A stretch of DNA of 64,000 nucleotides from Cololabis saira (taxonomy: Eukaryota > Chordata > Actinopteri > Beloniformes > Belonidae). A model generated the notes under the pieces. That model saw only the letters and a list, made by a program, of their open reading frames with translations. It was not told the origin of the DNA and did no database searches. Position 1 is the first letter of the stretch; each line of letters opens with the position of its first letter. Shown here one piece after another: positions 48,414 through 60,600 of this stretch. Position numbers and translations under genes: made by a program. The DNA lies in the NCBI RefSeq assembly GCF_033807715.1, contig NC_084599.1:13083125-13147124 (forward strand), read 5' to 3'.

Positions 48414-48596
48414 TGCTTTGTGGAGCTCCTCCCACCGTGGACAATGCCTTCCTGATTGGTCGAAAGCGTTCGCACTACGACATCCACTCCATCGTGCGCT
48501 ACCAGTGCGCCGACGGCTTCCTGCAGCGCCACGTTCCCACTGCTAAGTGTCGCGCCAACGGCAAATGGGACCGACCCAAAATCATCTGCATAAGAT
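48414..48596 (+). CDS. ncan: Neurocan exon: CCP/sushi domain
   Basis: Internal exon of 183 bp (61 codons), phase 1 at both ends, from 'ctgtctctctag' to 'gtgagt'. It encodes VLCGAPPTVDNAFLIGRKRS, then a YDIHSIVRYQCADGF block, a C..NGKWDRPKIIC end and IR. The four cysteines and the single Trp between Cys3 and Cys4 are those of a complement control protein module. It follows the lectin domain in all lecticans. The preceding junction gives KKGTVLCG, as in neurocan. Exon size 183 bp is the normal one for this family. Confidence 0.96.
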
Positions 48597-49745
48597 GTGA
48601 GTTCCAGACGCCAGCATCGTAAAGCTGACTTCTTATCATCTTATTTTTGGCCCGCACATCACCGTTGCTCCAACACACCAAACCTCCTACATCATTTGCC
48701 CTGAAGGCTGCTGTCACAATGTGCATACCGGCTCTCCGTCCCTGCTCTTATTATTAATAATTGCAAGCAAAAAAAAAAAGATTACCATGGCTGCAGCCTG
48801 AATTAATCCCTTTGGGCTCGCTGCGAAGTGATTGGGTATCCTTTGAAGTCTTTTGTGCTTGAGGTCTGATTTCTTCTCTTTTTTTCTTTCTTTTAGACTT
48901 TTCAAAACAAATTTTTAAAACAGGGCTGAAAAGGAAACATGATGTTCAAGCAACATGACTTTTTTACTGCTTTTAAAATATTGTAGTATGCAAAACATGT
49001 GCAAAAATAGCCGGGTATCTGCTCGGGCAACTTTTTTAAAGGGAGTGAAATGATAACATTGCAGTGTCATCACAGGGGCTGCCTCTTATTTTAGCACAGC
49101 GCAGCATCCAAAATCAGTTTCTTTTATCACAGAGCCTTTCTTTACATACCTTATCTTCTTTTACCTTTAAATAAATGTCACTTCTCCTGATTAGATTTGA
49201 AGTGCGTACGTCGTGACAACAGACTTAACTATAATTTGTTTCTGCAGCGGACATTTTAAAATAGATTTATATAAATATTCAACGAGCTGAGCCTTGTATT
49301 TCACTTGGCTCAGCTCAGAGTGTGACAGTAATGAGGAAAAACGGAAATAATGCTGCTTCTGCTCAAACTGATAAAGATTCTGTTGGTTACGACTCTTTAT
49401 CTGAGGACTGAGTTGTTTTTATGTTCCAGAGTTATAATATTGTTATCACTCATTGCAGACAGCATGTCATCGTCGGCAAACCTAAAGGGGGACGGAGCGT
49501 TTTAATTTGGCAGCGCCCTGCAGAAGTGATCTAACGTGGGTGGGTGGCCAGCTCAGCATGGCCTCGCTAAAAGCTGATGGTTTATGCAATGAGAGATAAA
49601 ACAAATTCTCTGAGTGGTGGAAACCGTCAAACTCCACAGAGAGCAGGGGGTTTTGACCTCACAGCTGTTTGATCCCCTCTCACTTGCTTCTTTACCTGGT
49701 GTCAGCTGATTCACTGATTCATCCGAGGCTTTGGCCCAGTATTTG
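48597..49745. other. Neurocan last intron, first half
   Basis: No bounded element seen until the hAT element that begins at 49754. Confidence 0.6.
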
Positions 49746-49753
49746 TATCTGAC

Positions 49754-50841
49754 CAGAGGTGGAAAAAGTACAAAAATATTGTACTTAAGTAAAAGTACAA
49801 ATTTTCTGCTTGAAAATTACTTAAGTAAAAGTAAAAAGTACCCATTAAGAACATTACTTAAGTAAAAGTATAAAAGTACCTCAACTTAAATATAATAAAC
49901 TACCAAAAGTACGTGGTGTAAAATGTACTTAAGTACAAAAGTAAAAAGTACAAAGTACAAAGTACAAAGTACAAAATTGAAAGTACAAAATTATTTTCAA
50001 AAGGATTGCAAAGAAATGAAGAATCCAAGAATTTGCTTACAACTCTAAATAATGGTGATATTATTCTGACCCCTTTAGCGTTTGTCTCCATTACCCCATT
50101 TTAATTTCTCCCTTTGCTCATCACTGCTGCTGTACCCCATTGGCCCCGCTGACAGGTTCACCCCCAGCCTGTAGTATGCAGTGACAACATTAAGCAACCC
50201 CAGCTGATAAAGGATGAGACTTTTGAACTTTTAAATGCCAAAACCACCTTAGAAGGGGTGGAATCAAAGAATGGTGGTCATGAACACGCGTTGGCTGCCG
50301 CTCAAGGCTGATTTATGGTTCCGCGTTACACCAACGTACCCTACGGCGAGGCTCTGCGTCGATTTAACGCGGAACCATAATTCAGGCTTCAGTCCTCATC
50401 GGTACTCGACGGCGGTTCCTCCGGCCGTCCGGCCCGCCTCTGCGGCGCAACTCTCCCGGGAGCTGCGGCTCCTTCTCGGTATATTCACGCGCCCCCCTTC
50501 CTTCCCGTCCGCCTCATGGTTCCGCGTTAAATCGACGCACACCTTACGCCGCAGGCTACGGCGTAGGGTGTGCGTCGCCGCGTACCCTACGCTGTAGCTC
50601 TGCGCCGGTGTAACGCGGAACCATAAATCAGCCCCCGCTGTGCTGTTCTTTAATTTGTAGCGAGTAACGACGTGTCCAATTTTAAATATAGCGGATTAAA
50701 AGTATGATTTTTTCCTTGAAAATGTAACGAAGTAAAAGTAAAAGTACAGAAAAATGAAAGTATCAATAAAAGTACAAATTCTCAAAAATCTTACTTAAGT
50801 ACAATAACGAAGTACTTGTACTTCGTTACTTTACACCACTG
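49754..50841. mobile_element. hAT-type element carrying palindromic modules, TSD TATCTGAC
   Basis: Second copy of the element at 22649-23757: starts CAGAGGTGGAAAAAGTAC, ends TTACTTTACACCACTG, and is flanked by TATCTGAC (49746-49753 and 50842-50849). It is 1088 bp and takes up almost half of the last neurocan intron, ending 50 bp before the last exon. It contains modules at 50306-50387 and 50511-50633. No transposase. Confidence 0.92.
50306..50633. repeat. Two GC-rich palindromic modules inside the hAT element
   Basis: Same arrangement as 23186-23527: a shorter inverted repeat (50306-50387) and a longer one (50511-50633). The arms start at GGCTGATTTATGGTTCCGC and the centres carry CTACGGCGTAG-type motifs. 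Confidence 0.85.
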
Positions 50842-50891
50842 TATCTGACTTATTTATGTAATGGACATTATGCTTTTTTCTTTATCCTTAG

Positions 50892-51025
50892 CGGCCCGGC
50901 GAGCCCATCGCTACCGACGCCACCACCACAAGGGGAGGAAGGAGCGCAGAAAGCACAAGAGGCACGGCCACAGAGAGGGAGGTCGCCACGGAGGAGAGCA
51001 GGGCCACAGCCACACCCGCTTCTGA
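50892..51025 (+). CDS. ncan: Neurocan last exon: basic His-rich C-terminus
   Basis: Begins after 'tctttatccttag' in phase 1 and ends at TGA 51023-51025, giving 134 coding bases. The tail reads S-ARRAHRYRRHHHKGRKERRK and then a His/Gly/Arg-rich end finishing SHTRF. Mammalian neurocan also ends after its CCP domain with an RRSHRMRRHHHH-like and SRKERRKHKK-like tail. The shared RAHRYRRHHH..KERRKHK pattern is the best single argument for neurocan over versican, aggrecan or brevican. The fish tail has a shorter His run and a different last part. The cluster of Arg, Lys and His could bind acidic glycans (inference). Confidence 0.93.
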
Positions 51026-51290
51026 ACCAAAACAAACCACACCCTCTTTCCTCTTCTCCTCTGCTGTCAACTGCAGTTTGCCTGTGTCCCCGCCGTCCCC
51101 ATCCACCCTAAACACCACTTCACTATTACAGCCCCGACCGCTCCGCCCCGGTCCCTACGCTACGCCCCCATGCCCTCGGCCCCACTCCTGGCTCCCGGAG
51201 TAACAGTACCACAGTCAGCTCTGAGGCCGGCCCAAGTGCTGCCAGCTGTCACCAGGACTATAAAATAAACCCTTGGTACTCTTTTTGCTC
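51026..51290 (+). other. ncan: Neurocan 3' UTR, proximal part
   Basis: Non-coding sequence following the stop, GC-rich at first, leading to an AATAAA. Its true end is unknown; longer 3' UTRs using later signals are possible. Confidence 0.65.
51264..51269 (+). promoter_or_regulatory. ncan: Candidate poly(A) signal AATAAA
   Basis: First canonical AATAAA after the neurocan stop codon, about 240 bp downstream, followed by a T/GT-rich stretch (51275-51315) that fits a downstream element. Other AATAAA motifs occur far downstream (for example 56314), so alternative ends are possible. Confidence 0.55.
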
Positions 51291-53157
51291 TATTTTTCTG
51301 CTTTACTTTTTGGTCCTAACTCTTCTTTCTCTCATCTACCCTCTTACTTGATCCAATTACGCTCACCTCGGGCTCAACGCGGGGCTATGTTGACCTGTTT
51401 TTCAGACAAAAAAAAAAAAATAACACCTTTGAATCCACCCTGAACATTCTTCGGAGAGAAGTGGTTTAGTACAAACTGTAAATAGGGATGACATCACTCA
51501 AAACGCCGTATCTAAGCCAGACGAGTCAATGAATACATCGTGTTGTTGACTTGAGCCTTTTGATTTCTGAACACGTGGTTATTTTTTACAAATACTCAGT
51601 GCTTCTTTCCGGACTGATGTTTTTGGTTTTCCCTTTGTAAGACATTGTATTAGACTTGCAGCGTCATTGAATTATTCTGAAATGAATTTGATTGATTTTG
51701 GAACTGGAAGCCGCCGTAATTTAATTGTTTGATTGTTAGCGATGTATCTTCTTGTCGGTGTGAGACAGTTACTTTAGATCAGGTGATAAACCCCCAGAGG
51801 AAAAAAAAAAAGGAAAACATCCCCCGTCCCCGTGCAGTTTCATCACATCACACATCAGTCACTTTGCAGAAGTGCTGAACGATCTCATGCGGTCCCTGCT
51901 GTGTCAGACATCCAGATCTGTCACTGCCAGAGGTTAATCTGCATGTTTGATGTCACTTTGTCTCAACTCAGCTCAGCACTCCTGCATTTGTTCTCTTTTG
52001 TCATAATTTGTGTTGCTGCAGGGATGCGTTGTGTGAATTATTCAAGGGGATGCAGCAGGGTGAAGTTCCACTAATGCAGCAATCTTCAGCAGGTTTTTAT
52101 TTATATTAGAAAATTAGAGCCACACGCCAAGAGAGCAACCTTCACTGCAAAAACACCGCCCAGCCCATGAATCAAATCCTCTTACTCAGCATCTCTAGGC
52201 GTATATAATGCATTGTATTATTGTTTATGAGAATGAGTAAGTAGGAAAAACATTTTAAACAAACACACAAATAGGCATGCATTTGTTTCACTTTCTTCAT
52301 GATTCCTAATTTGTTGCTGCAGTTGCTTTGTTTCTGTCCATCTAGATTTTCTCATTCCTCCAGTTCATTGTCATCGTGCACGTATGCAGCGCTGTGCGGC
52401 TGATAGGAACTCCCACCTTCTTTGCAATATCACTGTAATTTACTTTTGTGCTTAATTATTTTGTTAGATTGCTGCATGCCTCAACTGCAGAGCACTGCTC
52501 TATGTATAAATATGGATGTGTAGGCCAATATTAGATGTGTTTTGTTTTTTAATCATCTCAAATGATCCTGTGCTGAAGCACCAGCCCTTCATGGTTCATT
52601 CAGTTGCAACTGTTTCAAGTTTGCAAGGAGAGTGAGGATGGTAAAACTGTTAAAAATCTTTTTAGGATTTATATTGGCTGCATTTCATATACTGTAACTA
52701 CTAGCTCTTACACATGAGACTTACAACGAGTAGCGCTGTTGACAGGCGTCCAGCTCTACTTCATTTTTGGAGTTTAGCTGCTGTTTTAGAGCATCTCCCT
52801 CGTCTACCCGTCTATTGCTCATTATTAACATTTACCTTTTATGGCCTCATGAAATTGAGCAGGTGATGAGAAGATTTAGCTGAGCGGGTGACATTGATAT
52901 CCCACCGCATGAACATCAAGGGAAGATCACGTCAGCTTTATTTATTCAGATATGTCATTTATATTCCAAAAGCTTACTTTTCAAGGCTGCTGGATGCTCA
53001 CAAGGTTCATGACCTCACCTTCATCTAGCTCACCGAGCCTCACACACACAAGGGTACAAGAAATGAACGATGCCGTCACGACATGGTCTTGGGGTTTTTT
53101 ACAGCCAGAAAAGACGTTTGATGCTCAGCACACAGGCAGCTGTAAGAAAAACCATAG
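51291..53157. other. 3' flank of neurocan, no gene seen
   Basis: May be distal 3' UTR or intergenic DNA. No coding frame with a recognisable domain; A12 run near 51408. Confidence 0.45.
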
Positions 53158-53165
53158 TCTAGATG

Positions 53166-53819
53166 CAGGGCCGCCGCAAGGGGTGTGCGAACCGTGCGAT
53201 CGCACGGGGCCTCGCGCTATGGGCCGTTTTTGAAAAAAAAAAAAAAAAAAAAAATAGAAAAAAAAATAAATACATTTTTTTTTTTCGTTTTTTTTTTTTT
53301 GCTTTTTTCCCTTATAAATATCAACAGTCACGTTCCATTACAGACCTAAATGTGTACTAGTCTGTGCATATCAATAAATATATGTGCAATGATGCGCGTG
53401 TCTGTTGTTCAATACAACTGATCAGACCAAGCGCAGACACAAGCTGCTCTGATCCAGACGGTGGAGTTGGAACAAACTGTCACACAATGTCGAGAGAACG
53501 AGACAGAATCAGGAAATTTCCATCAGGAGATGAAAAAAGTAAAAAACTAAAAAAAAATGGAAGATTTTAATGCCTCTCTGAAAGGCTTGTTTGATAAATT
53601 TGTTAGAAAAATCACCAATCCTACCGGGTCTCAAGCAGCTGTGGGGCCCCGCGTCGAGGCAAGCCAAATGATGATGAGGCAGGGGAAGGTATCCAGTATT
53701 TTGCTAATTGGAGAGTTAAAATTGCGCATATAGACACCCGATCCGACCCGAAAAACCCCAAAATTTCGCCCCCCCTGGCCATTTCGCACAGGGCCTCGCA
53801 AATCTCCCAGACGGCTCTG
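53166..53819. mobile_element. Degraded hAT-type element with TTF/ZMYM-like coding start
   Basis: Imperfect inverted ends CAGGGCCGCC and (reverse complement) CAGAGCCGTC are flanked by an 8-bp duplication with one mismatch (TCTAGATG and TGTAGATG). Within it, from 53486, the frame MSRERDRIRKFPSGDEKSKK resembles the basic 'RKFPSGAEKRKK' start found in many fish hAT and ZMYM-like proteins. The frame ends soon after, so this is a deletion derivative. There are long A and T runs at 53233-53300. Confidence 0.68.
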
Positions 53820-53827
53820 TGTAGATG

Positions 53828-56800
53828 CTTGTAAGGCTTTTCCTTCCCTACAGTTTTGTTGATCCGGTTAATGTCAACAGATGGCTGGTTCATTCAATCT
53901 CTTGCTATTTTATTTATTTATTTATCAAACCACGCAACACATGGATTCATCCTGCTTGTATCTTTTAAACTGCTCTGTTTAGACTTAAATCGGCTTTTTT
54001 TTGTGGAAAATATGTTGTTAACACAAATCTGACATATTATAAGCTTAGTTTTCTTGCATGTGGTGACAATGAATCATAAACTGGAGTTGCATGACTTTTT
54101 CTTTTCTATATTGGTCACTTCATGGTGGGATATTGTCGGGCTGCGGTCCCTCTCAGTGATGATAGAAAGGTGAGCTGAGATCAGGCCTCTCCATGTTCAG
54201 GGCCGAGAGCATCTGGCAGCTGTTCACACCTCCACTCTTCCCTGCTGCCTGCCCTGCTTTAAAAAAAGGGGGATTGAGGTGGATTGAACAAGCATTTTGC
54301 TGTCTTTTCTCTCTGCTTTACAGCACAGATGAATTTCTGTTTTTGAAGCCAGCCCTATGAGGTTGGAGCTTCTGGGATTATAACCCAGACACCGGCTGCA
54401 TCACTTCTATCCTTTACATCTCTCCATCTTGTTAAAGCTCTTGCTCATCTCTTCCTTCTCCGCCGCTATGCCTCAGTAACATTCATCCACTGTTATCGCT
54501 CCACAGTTAGTTTTTTTTCCATTTCTACAATAGTGATGTCAAGTGACAACATACATACCTTTCTGATTTCTATTGGAGGAGTATAATTACGATTTGTCTA
54601 AGCAGTTCCTTGCATATCTTATAAAAAGCACTCTTACGCCGGATCAGATTATATGAAGTCAGGAAAGTCTGAAAGTCCGTCCTGCGCACACTAATTGGCT
54701 GCCTTTGTTTGTCTCCTTTCACCTTGGCAATGACAACAATAGTGAACCTGCACGTCCGTATCAGTTTAATTAATCTTCTGCATGACTAATTAACAAGTTG
54801 CATTATCTGCTCGACCACAGAGCTGTGATGGCAGGGGAAGAGTAATGCTGACGGACAGCCAGAGGAAGGTGTGGGGTGACAGTCACAGCCGTCAAGCCCC
54901 TGTCGCTCACTGGATGTCAGGCTGACGTACACAGGAATGTGTTTGGACCGAGGCTGTGTGAATAAAGGGCACACAGGAGCACCTCTCCTGGTAGGAGCTG
55001 ATGCCCAGAGACAAGGTCTTTACAGTCGTGTGAAGGTTAAGCTGCGTGACAGCAGACAAACTTGAAGAGACAAATTTGGCCAAACACAATAATCAAAAGT
55101 TTGTGAGGGCGGTGGGGATAGGGTCTGTGATCCTCGTGATGTCCTCAGCAGCGTACAAACGTGGATGCAGGTGGTCAAACTAAGCTCTCTGACTTCAGAG
55201 GCTCCTCCTCAAACACACTTCAAAGGTCTTGAGCACAGAGAGAAGACAGGATTAGTCCCAACAAGTACGTTTCCTAAGACTTTCTTTAGGGCCAGAGTTT
55301 GCTCCACCCAGACGGGAGTACAGAGGCCTCTTGTACTGCTAGATGACGTGGCCACAGGTGCATCACAACTAGGAGGAGGAGGCTACCCAGAAATCTGCAA
55401 AACAGAGCTAGCAAGAAGCCTAAAAGGAGAGAGAGCGAGACAAGGACCAGGAGAAGAACAGGAGGACGGAAAGACATGTAGGATCTGGGGTGGCCAGGAA
55501 GACAATGACACTGATAAAAAACCACAGAAACACCTCAGATTTCTGTAACTCTTCCATTTTCAATAAGTTGTGGCCTGAGTGGAGAGCTCTTTCTTTCAAT
55601 GAAAGTTTGAGAAGTCCAAAGTAAAGTTGACAGTTTCTAACAGTGGTGATCGCCCTAAGGGGTATTTCTGTTTGGGGACTTTCCTTGTGGTACAACGTCT
55701 GGGACTGCAGCAATCTTTTAAATTACGGCCCTTTTTCATGGACAGAGGAACAAAATCATCTTCATCTAACTCAAACACACACGTTCTTTGACTTTTCCCC
55801 TCTTGAAACTTCAAATACAGCATTTGTCTCTTTGCATTGCACCCCCCAAGTTCTCCCCATTGTCCTTCATCTCCTCATTTTCCTTCGCCTGACCTTCCCT
55901 CTCCAGTCACGAAGCATCGTTATTGTGAATCTTAATTTTGAACATGAGCGAGTTAATGGGGGCTCCTGCCAGCTCTCTCTTGGCTCATCACCAAGCGTCC
56001 TTGTGCTCTTTATCTTTACGCTCATTGTAATGGTCACCCGGTAATTCCCTTAACTCACAGCTCATGGAAATGACCCAAGAGTTTAGCATAAATGAGATCG
56101 GAGTGGGTTTTGGAGGAACTCGTGACTGCAGAAACAGTGTTACAGACGTGGGTGTTCATGAAAACTCAGATCATGTTCATTTAACTCAAAAGTCCAATAT
56201 CGTGAAATAAACACAATAGTAGAGCTCAACACACTGCATCCCTGCAAACACAGATGTGTTCTTCACCTGCTGCATGTATTTGTGAAATGCTCCTGTTCTT
56301 GTTTTGGGACGAAAATAAACTCTTTAAATGAAGAGCGCCACTCTAATCACTGCCCACTGGTTTAAAAACTAGACAGGCCGTCCATGGACAGTTACCCTCA
56401 ATTTAGCCCAAGGCTCCTTTCTGAGTCGATCGGTTAACGATGCAACGAGTGCTTACAATGGTTCAAGGAGGGAAGCCCGGTTTTGTATGTTTTTTTAGGG
56501 AGGAAGCAAGTCCAAAGTAGGTGCATCCATGAGTTTGTTGACCACCTTTGCAGACTGTGACAGCTGGCAACCAGATTAAAAGACAGCTCTCGTCACTAAT
56601 GGCAACCCGATAAAAGTAGAAGTTTCTGTCCTTCCTTGACTTGCACGCAGACGGACTATTGATTCCATGATTAGGCTGTCTGTCTTTAGCTCTGATTAGG
56701 TCTGTCAATCTGTGCAATCGTATTGACTGACCATGGAACATTTTGTAAATGACAAAAAACGGAGCGTCGCTCTCCTCTGTCTGTGGACTGTCGCATCGCT

Positions 56801-58189
56801 TCCTCTTTGTTAAGTATTGAACAGGCAGGCGCCGCCTAGAGGAATATGTGGGACATTACATCTCTGTCTGACACTGAGTTGAGACAATTCATCATTGTCA
56901 GGAAAGTGCTGTGTTCTGTCAGGATGAATGGATGAATAGAAACATGTTACAGAAGCAGAATGAGAAATGACTGAGACAAACGCAGGGCAGGAACCAATGA
57001 CAAATGTTCCTTCTCTTCTCTGTTTTATATCATCTAAAAGGTTTATCTCCTTTTTTTGTCTTTTCTTCATATTCCATTTCTACTCTGGGTGTGTTTGTTA
57101 CTTAGCTTCTCTGGGCCATATTCATACAGCCTCTGCACATCTAAAACCTGGGTCCTCCTCATGTCCCTCCCTCTCGTTTGCAGCACACCCTGCTGCTGTA
57201 AACTGCTGCAATAAAAGAAAAGAAAAACTGTCAACACACTCTGCAGGACACCAAGGAGCAAGGTGATGCTTTACCATCCACACAGACATCATGTTTAGCT
57301 CTGATCCCTGCATCACTCTTCACTTTGCCACTGATGAGATGAAAAACTGCAGCGGTCTTTATATATGCCTGTGTGAATATGGTCCACCAGTATTAATTCA
57401 TATTTATTGATGTATGTTCTTCTGAATTCCAGTTCTGTCATTGTATTATATTCTTTACAAGGCAAATGATCATTAAAGCAAGCTCTTGTTCCGTTACCTG
57501 TTTGCTTGGACTGCTTATTTATTTATTCAAGGGAAGATGCATGTTTTTTTCTTCTTCCTCCTCTTCTTTATGGTTATGATGGCACTTAATTCTATTGATA
57601 AAAGGGACAAAAACACTTTTTGACTTTGCATGAGTGTTATGTATGAAAAATGTTACATTTCAACGTAGTATTCTGAGTAGATGTTGCCTGATTTTCACAA
57701 TGTTTCTGGTTATGAGACACAGGTGGCATTGATGAGCTCCCAGTGTCAGACCGTCCGCTGAAACATTTTGTATATTTCCTGAGATGTTGGAGTATTTCTG
57801 TGGAACATTCTTGACTTGAACCGACCAAAGATCTGTTATCAGGTGGTCGTGAGTGCAAACGTTTGTTAAAAACAATACAAGCCAAAGTAGTTCAGAATAG
57901 AATAGAATATGCATTTGCTTTAAAATGGCAATGAATGTTTGTAACCTCTCTCAAAATACTGAAGTATACTTCTTAATAAAAGTGTACACATCTAATTAAA
58001 GAGTTATTTCAACTCCTGAATGTTCCTTTATTGGTTAACCTGCAGGCACTTTGTCACAACACATTTTACAAGGCAGAATACTACTGTGAGGAAACTAAAA
58101 CTACTTCACCTGCATGATATTGACAAAATGTGGGCGATGCAGATAAACTGAATTTATTACTACTGCATTTCCTTATTATTAATTAACCC
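53828..58189. other. Intergenic sequence, no gene recognised
   Basis: A 4.4 kb stretch without a bounded transposon. It includes a 127-codon plus-strand frame at 55165-55548 (Gly/Glu-rich, no domain recognised) overlapped by minus-strand frames, so I do not call it a gene. No link-protein (hapln) exon was seen; hapln4 is a neighbour of NCAN in mammals. Confidence 0.4.
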
Positions 58190-58425
58190 TGAAGCTTTAT
58201 CTGAAAACCCTCCATATGATCGAAAATGCGGCGGCGAACAGTTTTTCTAGCAACAAAGATAGCATTTTCCATTTGTTGTCCTTGGCTCCCAGTTTCATCC
58301 AGGATTGAGTCTTCTCCTCTCTTGTAAAGCTCTTTATGACCAAACACCATTATATTTTAAAGGCTTCATAGTTCCATGTTATCACAACAGAGCACTTTAC
58401 TCTCAGACTGCAGGCTGAAGGGCTG
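58190..58425 (+). pseudogene. L2/Maui-type LINE fragment (post-RT region)
   Basis: Translated pieces MIENAAAN, LPWLPVSSRIESS and LLCKALYDQTPLYF follow the order of the conserved 'QNAAAR ... LHWLPV..RI.FK ... YKALHG.AP.Y' region after the RT of L2-clade LINEs. Frames shift between pieces. Confidence 0.65.
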
Positions 58426-58889
58426 TCCACACCACAAACAACTATAACAATAAAATTGTGAGTATCCACACTACTGAGCAACAGTTTTCTATTAACCTTG
58501 TCAACACCAGGGGTCGTCAACAAATATGCACTCTGCATTGAGCGCATATAATTTTGAGAAGATAATTCAATGGCAGTCATTTTATGAGGACAACATACAA
58601 TATTTTTCATTTTTTCTTTTACAGTTTAATTATACCAATAGATTTTTCTCAGCAAATCTCCTGATTCTCACACGTCAGAACTCTCCTGACTCTGTGCTGC
58701 AGATAACTTTATTTGATTTCATTTGAAATTTCCAGCCCCATATCAGTTCATTTTAATCTGAAGGTTAAAAAAGAAAAAATCATGCCGTGCGTGAAGTCAC
58801 GTTTCTGTCCGTCAATAAGTTCCTTTTAAACCAAGAACCTAGCAATAGGATTTGCCACTATAGCTGTTTTTGAATATGTGGAACATTAC

Positions 58890-59344
58890 TTTTGATTAAA
58901 GTCAAGAATGTGCTGAATTATAGAGCAATGAGAATACTTTATTGCTCTTTGATTTTGCCATATTTTATGTATTGTTTGGAGGTATGGGGGAAATACATAT
59001 ACTACTAATTTAATGCCTTTATTTATAATACAAAAGAGGGCCGTAAGAATAATCAATGAGACTGCTCAAAAGAGCATTGTACAGGACTTTTTTCTGAAGT
59101 GAGGACTGTTATAAGGCTTGGTTGTTTTACAGACATTATTCGTTTTATACGAAGCAAAACACGGCCTGTTACCATGTAATCTGCTAACCCTTTTTACTAC
59201 TACCAGTCAGACAGCTAGAAGAAAATATGATTTCAAACACCCTCAAACAGATGTGTGTTCAAAGAGTGAAACACTGGAATTCTCTGGAAAAATGATTTAT
59301 AATGTTCTCCTACTATTTATCAGTTTACACACAAGTACAAACAA

Positions 59345-59438
<94 letters not shown>

Positions 59439-59615
59439 TTCTTTTTATTTTTTGTGCATCATGGATGTGGTCTAATTAGTTTATTTTGTGAAAAAATAGG
59501 GGGTAGGAGCTCTGCATGGAATGTGTTTTTGTTATATGTTTATGGATTGAAGTTGCTAAATGTTTAATTAATGCATTACCATGGGGAAAAAAAGAAGAAA
59601 AAGGGAAATAAATAC
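58890..59615 (+). pseudogene. LINE 3' fragment with (TA)n expansion
   Basis: From 58960 the frame reads ILPYFMYCLEVWG, then TTNLMPLFI.QKRAVRIIN and, near 59110-59270, a YEAKHGLLPCNL block. These are the C-terminal blocks of a fish non-LTR retrotransposon ORF2 (YC..VWG, LQKRAIRII, A..LLP.N). A 3' non-coding part follows to about 59615. A (TA)n tract of 83 bp has expanded within it. Frameshifts make it non-functional. Confidence 0.65.
59348..59430. repeat. (TA)n microsatellite
   Basis: About 83 bp of TA repeats inside the LINE fragment; the Ile/Tyr frame across it is an artefact. Confidence 0.97.
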
Positions 59616-60034
59616 ATACATAATCTTTTTTTATAGTCATTGTTGTTAAGTTATAGCTTATTTATTTGGGGTTGTGACTTCAGAGCCTTCAGCTCCTCTC
59701 TTGTAGCTGGTAGTTTGGTCAGGGCCACAGACACCCTCTTTTCCTTAAATATTAGACTCAAAGCTTACTTTTTTTTTTACAAAACTGATAGTTAGGGCAG
59801 CCTTGGGTGACTTTGATCCTTACGGTATATCCTATAATGCACTGGGCACCTTTCCTCACTTCACTTTTTTTCCCCTCCATAGATGTAGTACACCACCACT
59901 GCTATCATTTACTTTGTCCTTGCTTCTTTTCCATACCAGGTATCCTTGGCCTACTGCTTTTATATTTATTTGTGTCTTTGTTCTTTCTTCTCACTCCAGC
60001 TCACTCTCAAAGGCAGATGGGTGTCCTCCCTACC
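59616..60034. other. Intergenic sequence, no gene seen
   Basis: Pyrimidine-rich stretch without a recognisable feature. Confidence 0.4.
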
Positions 60035-60600
60035 TGATCCAAGTTCTGTTGGACGTCTGTTCCCGTTAAAAGATGAATTTTCCTCTCTTTTGTCGCCCGC
60101 TGCCTTGTCCATGCTACGGACAGGGATACAGGGATTGGATAAAATGGAAGATTTGATTGTTTTTATTTGATTTTATTCTTTTATTTTTATTTTTCATGCT
60201 TTGCTAAGACCTTACTGATTATTTCAGGAGGATCTGACCTGCTCACAACTCATGTTGTTTTGCTGTATCAACGCTACTGCCAGGATATCTCGGAGAACGG
60301 CCTTCAGCTTTTTCTTTAATCTTTGATTCCCTTTGAGTTTCATCCTTAAAAACCTTGTTTTTCCTCTTCTGCAGGATGCCATTTCAACAGAATGTAAGTC
60401 TGTTTCATCGTGTCGGCAAATGTCCATTGTTTGTAAAGAATAAACAATAAAAATCTCTTTGGCAGCTCTTTATTTCAGTCTCACCACGTGTATTTTTCTG
60501 GCGGCGCTCTACCACATTAGAATTTTATAAATGCTTTTCATGCTGAATTCAACTCATTTGACTGGCGCTCCATTGATTTGAATTGAACTGAATTGGGTTA
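60035..60600 (+). repeat. L2-type LINE 3' UTR remnants, interrupted
   Basis: 60035-60115 ('ttctgttggacgtctgttcc', 'cgttaaaagatgaattttcc', 'tcgcccgctgcc') resembles the 3' UTR of fish L2 elements. 60562-60600 ('ctggcgctccattgatttga', 'attgaactgaattg') resembles their 'ggcgctatataaa(attga)n' tail. Between them lies about 450 bp that does not fit, so the copy is interrupted or very diverged. Confidence 0.45.

Noticed and set aside
55165..55548. 127-codon plus-strand frame
   Set aside because: Gly/Glu/Arg-rich, no domain, overlapped by minus-strand frames; not enough to call a gene.
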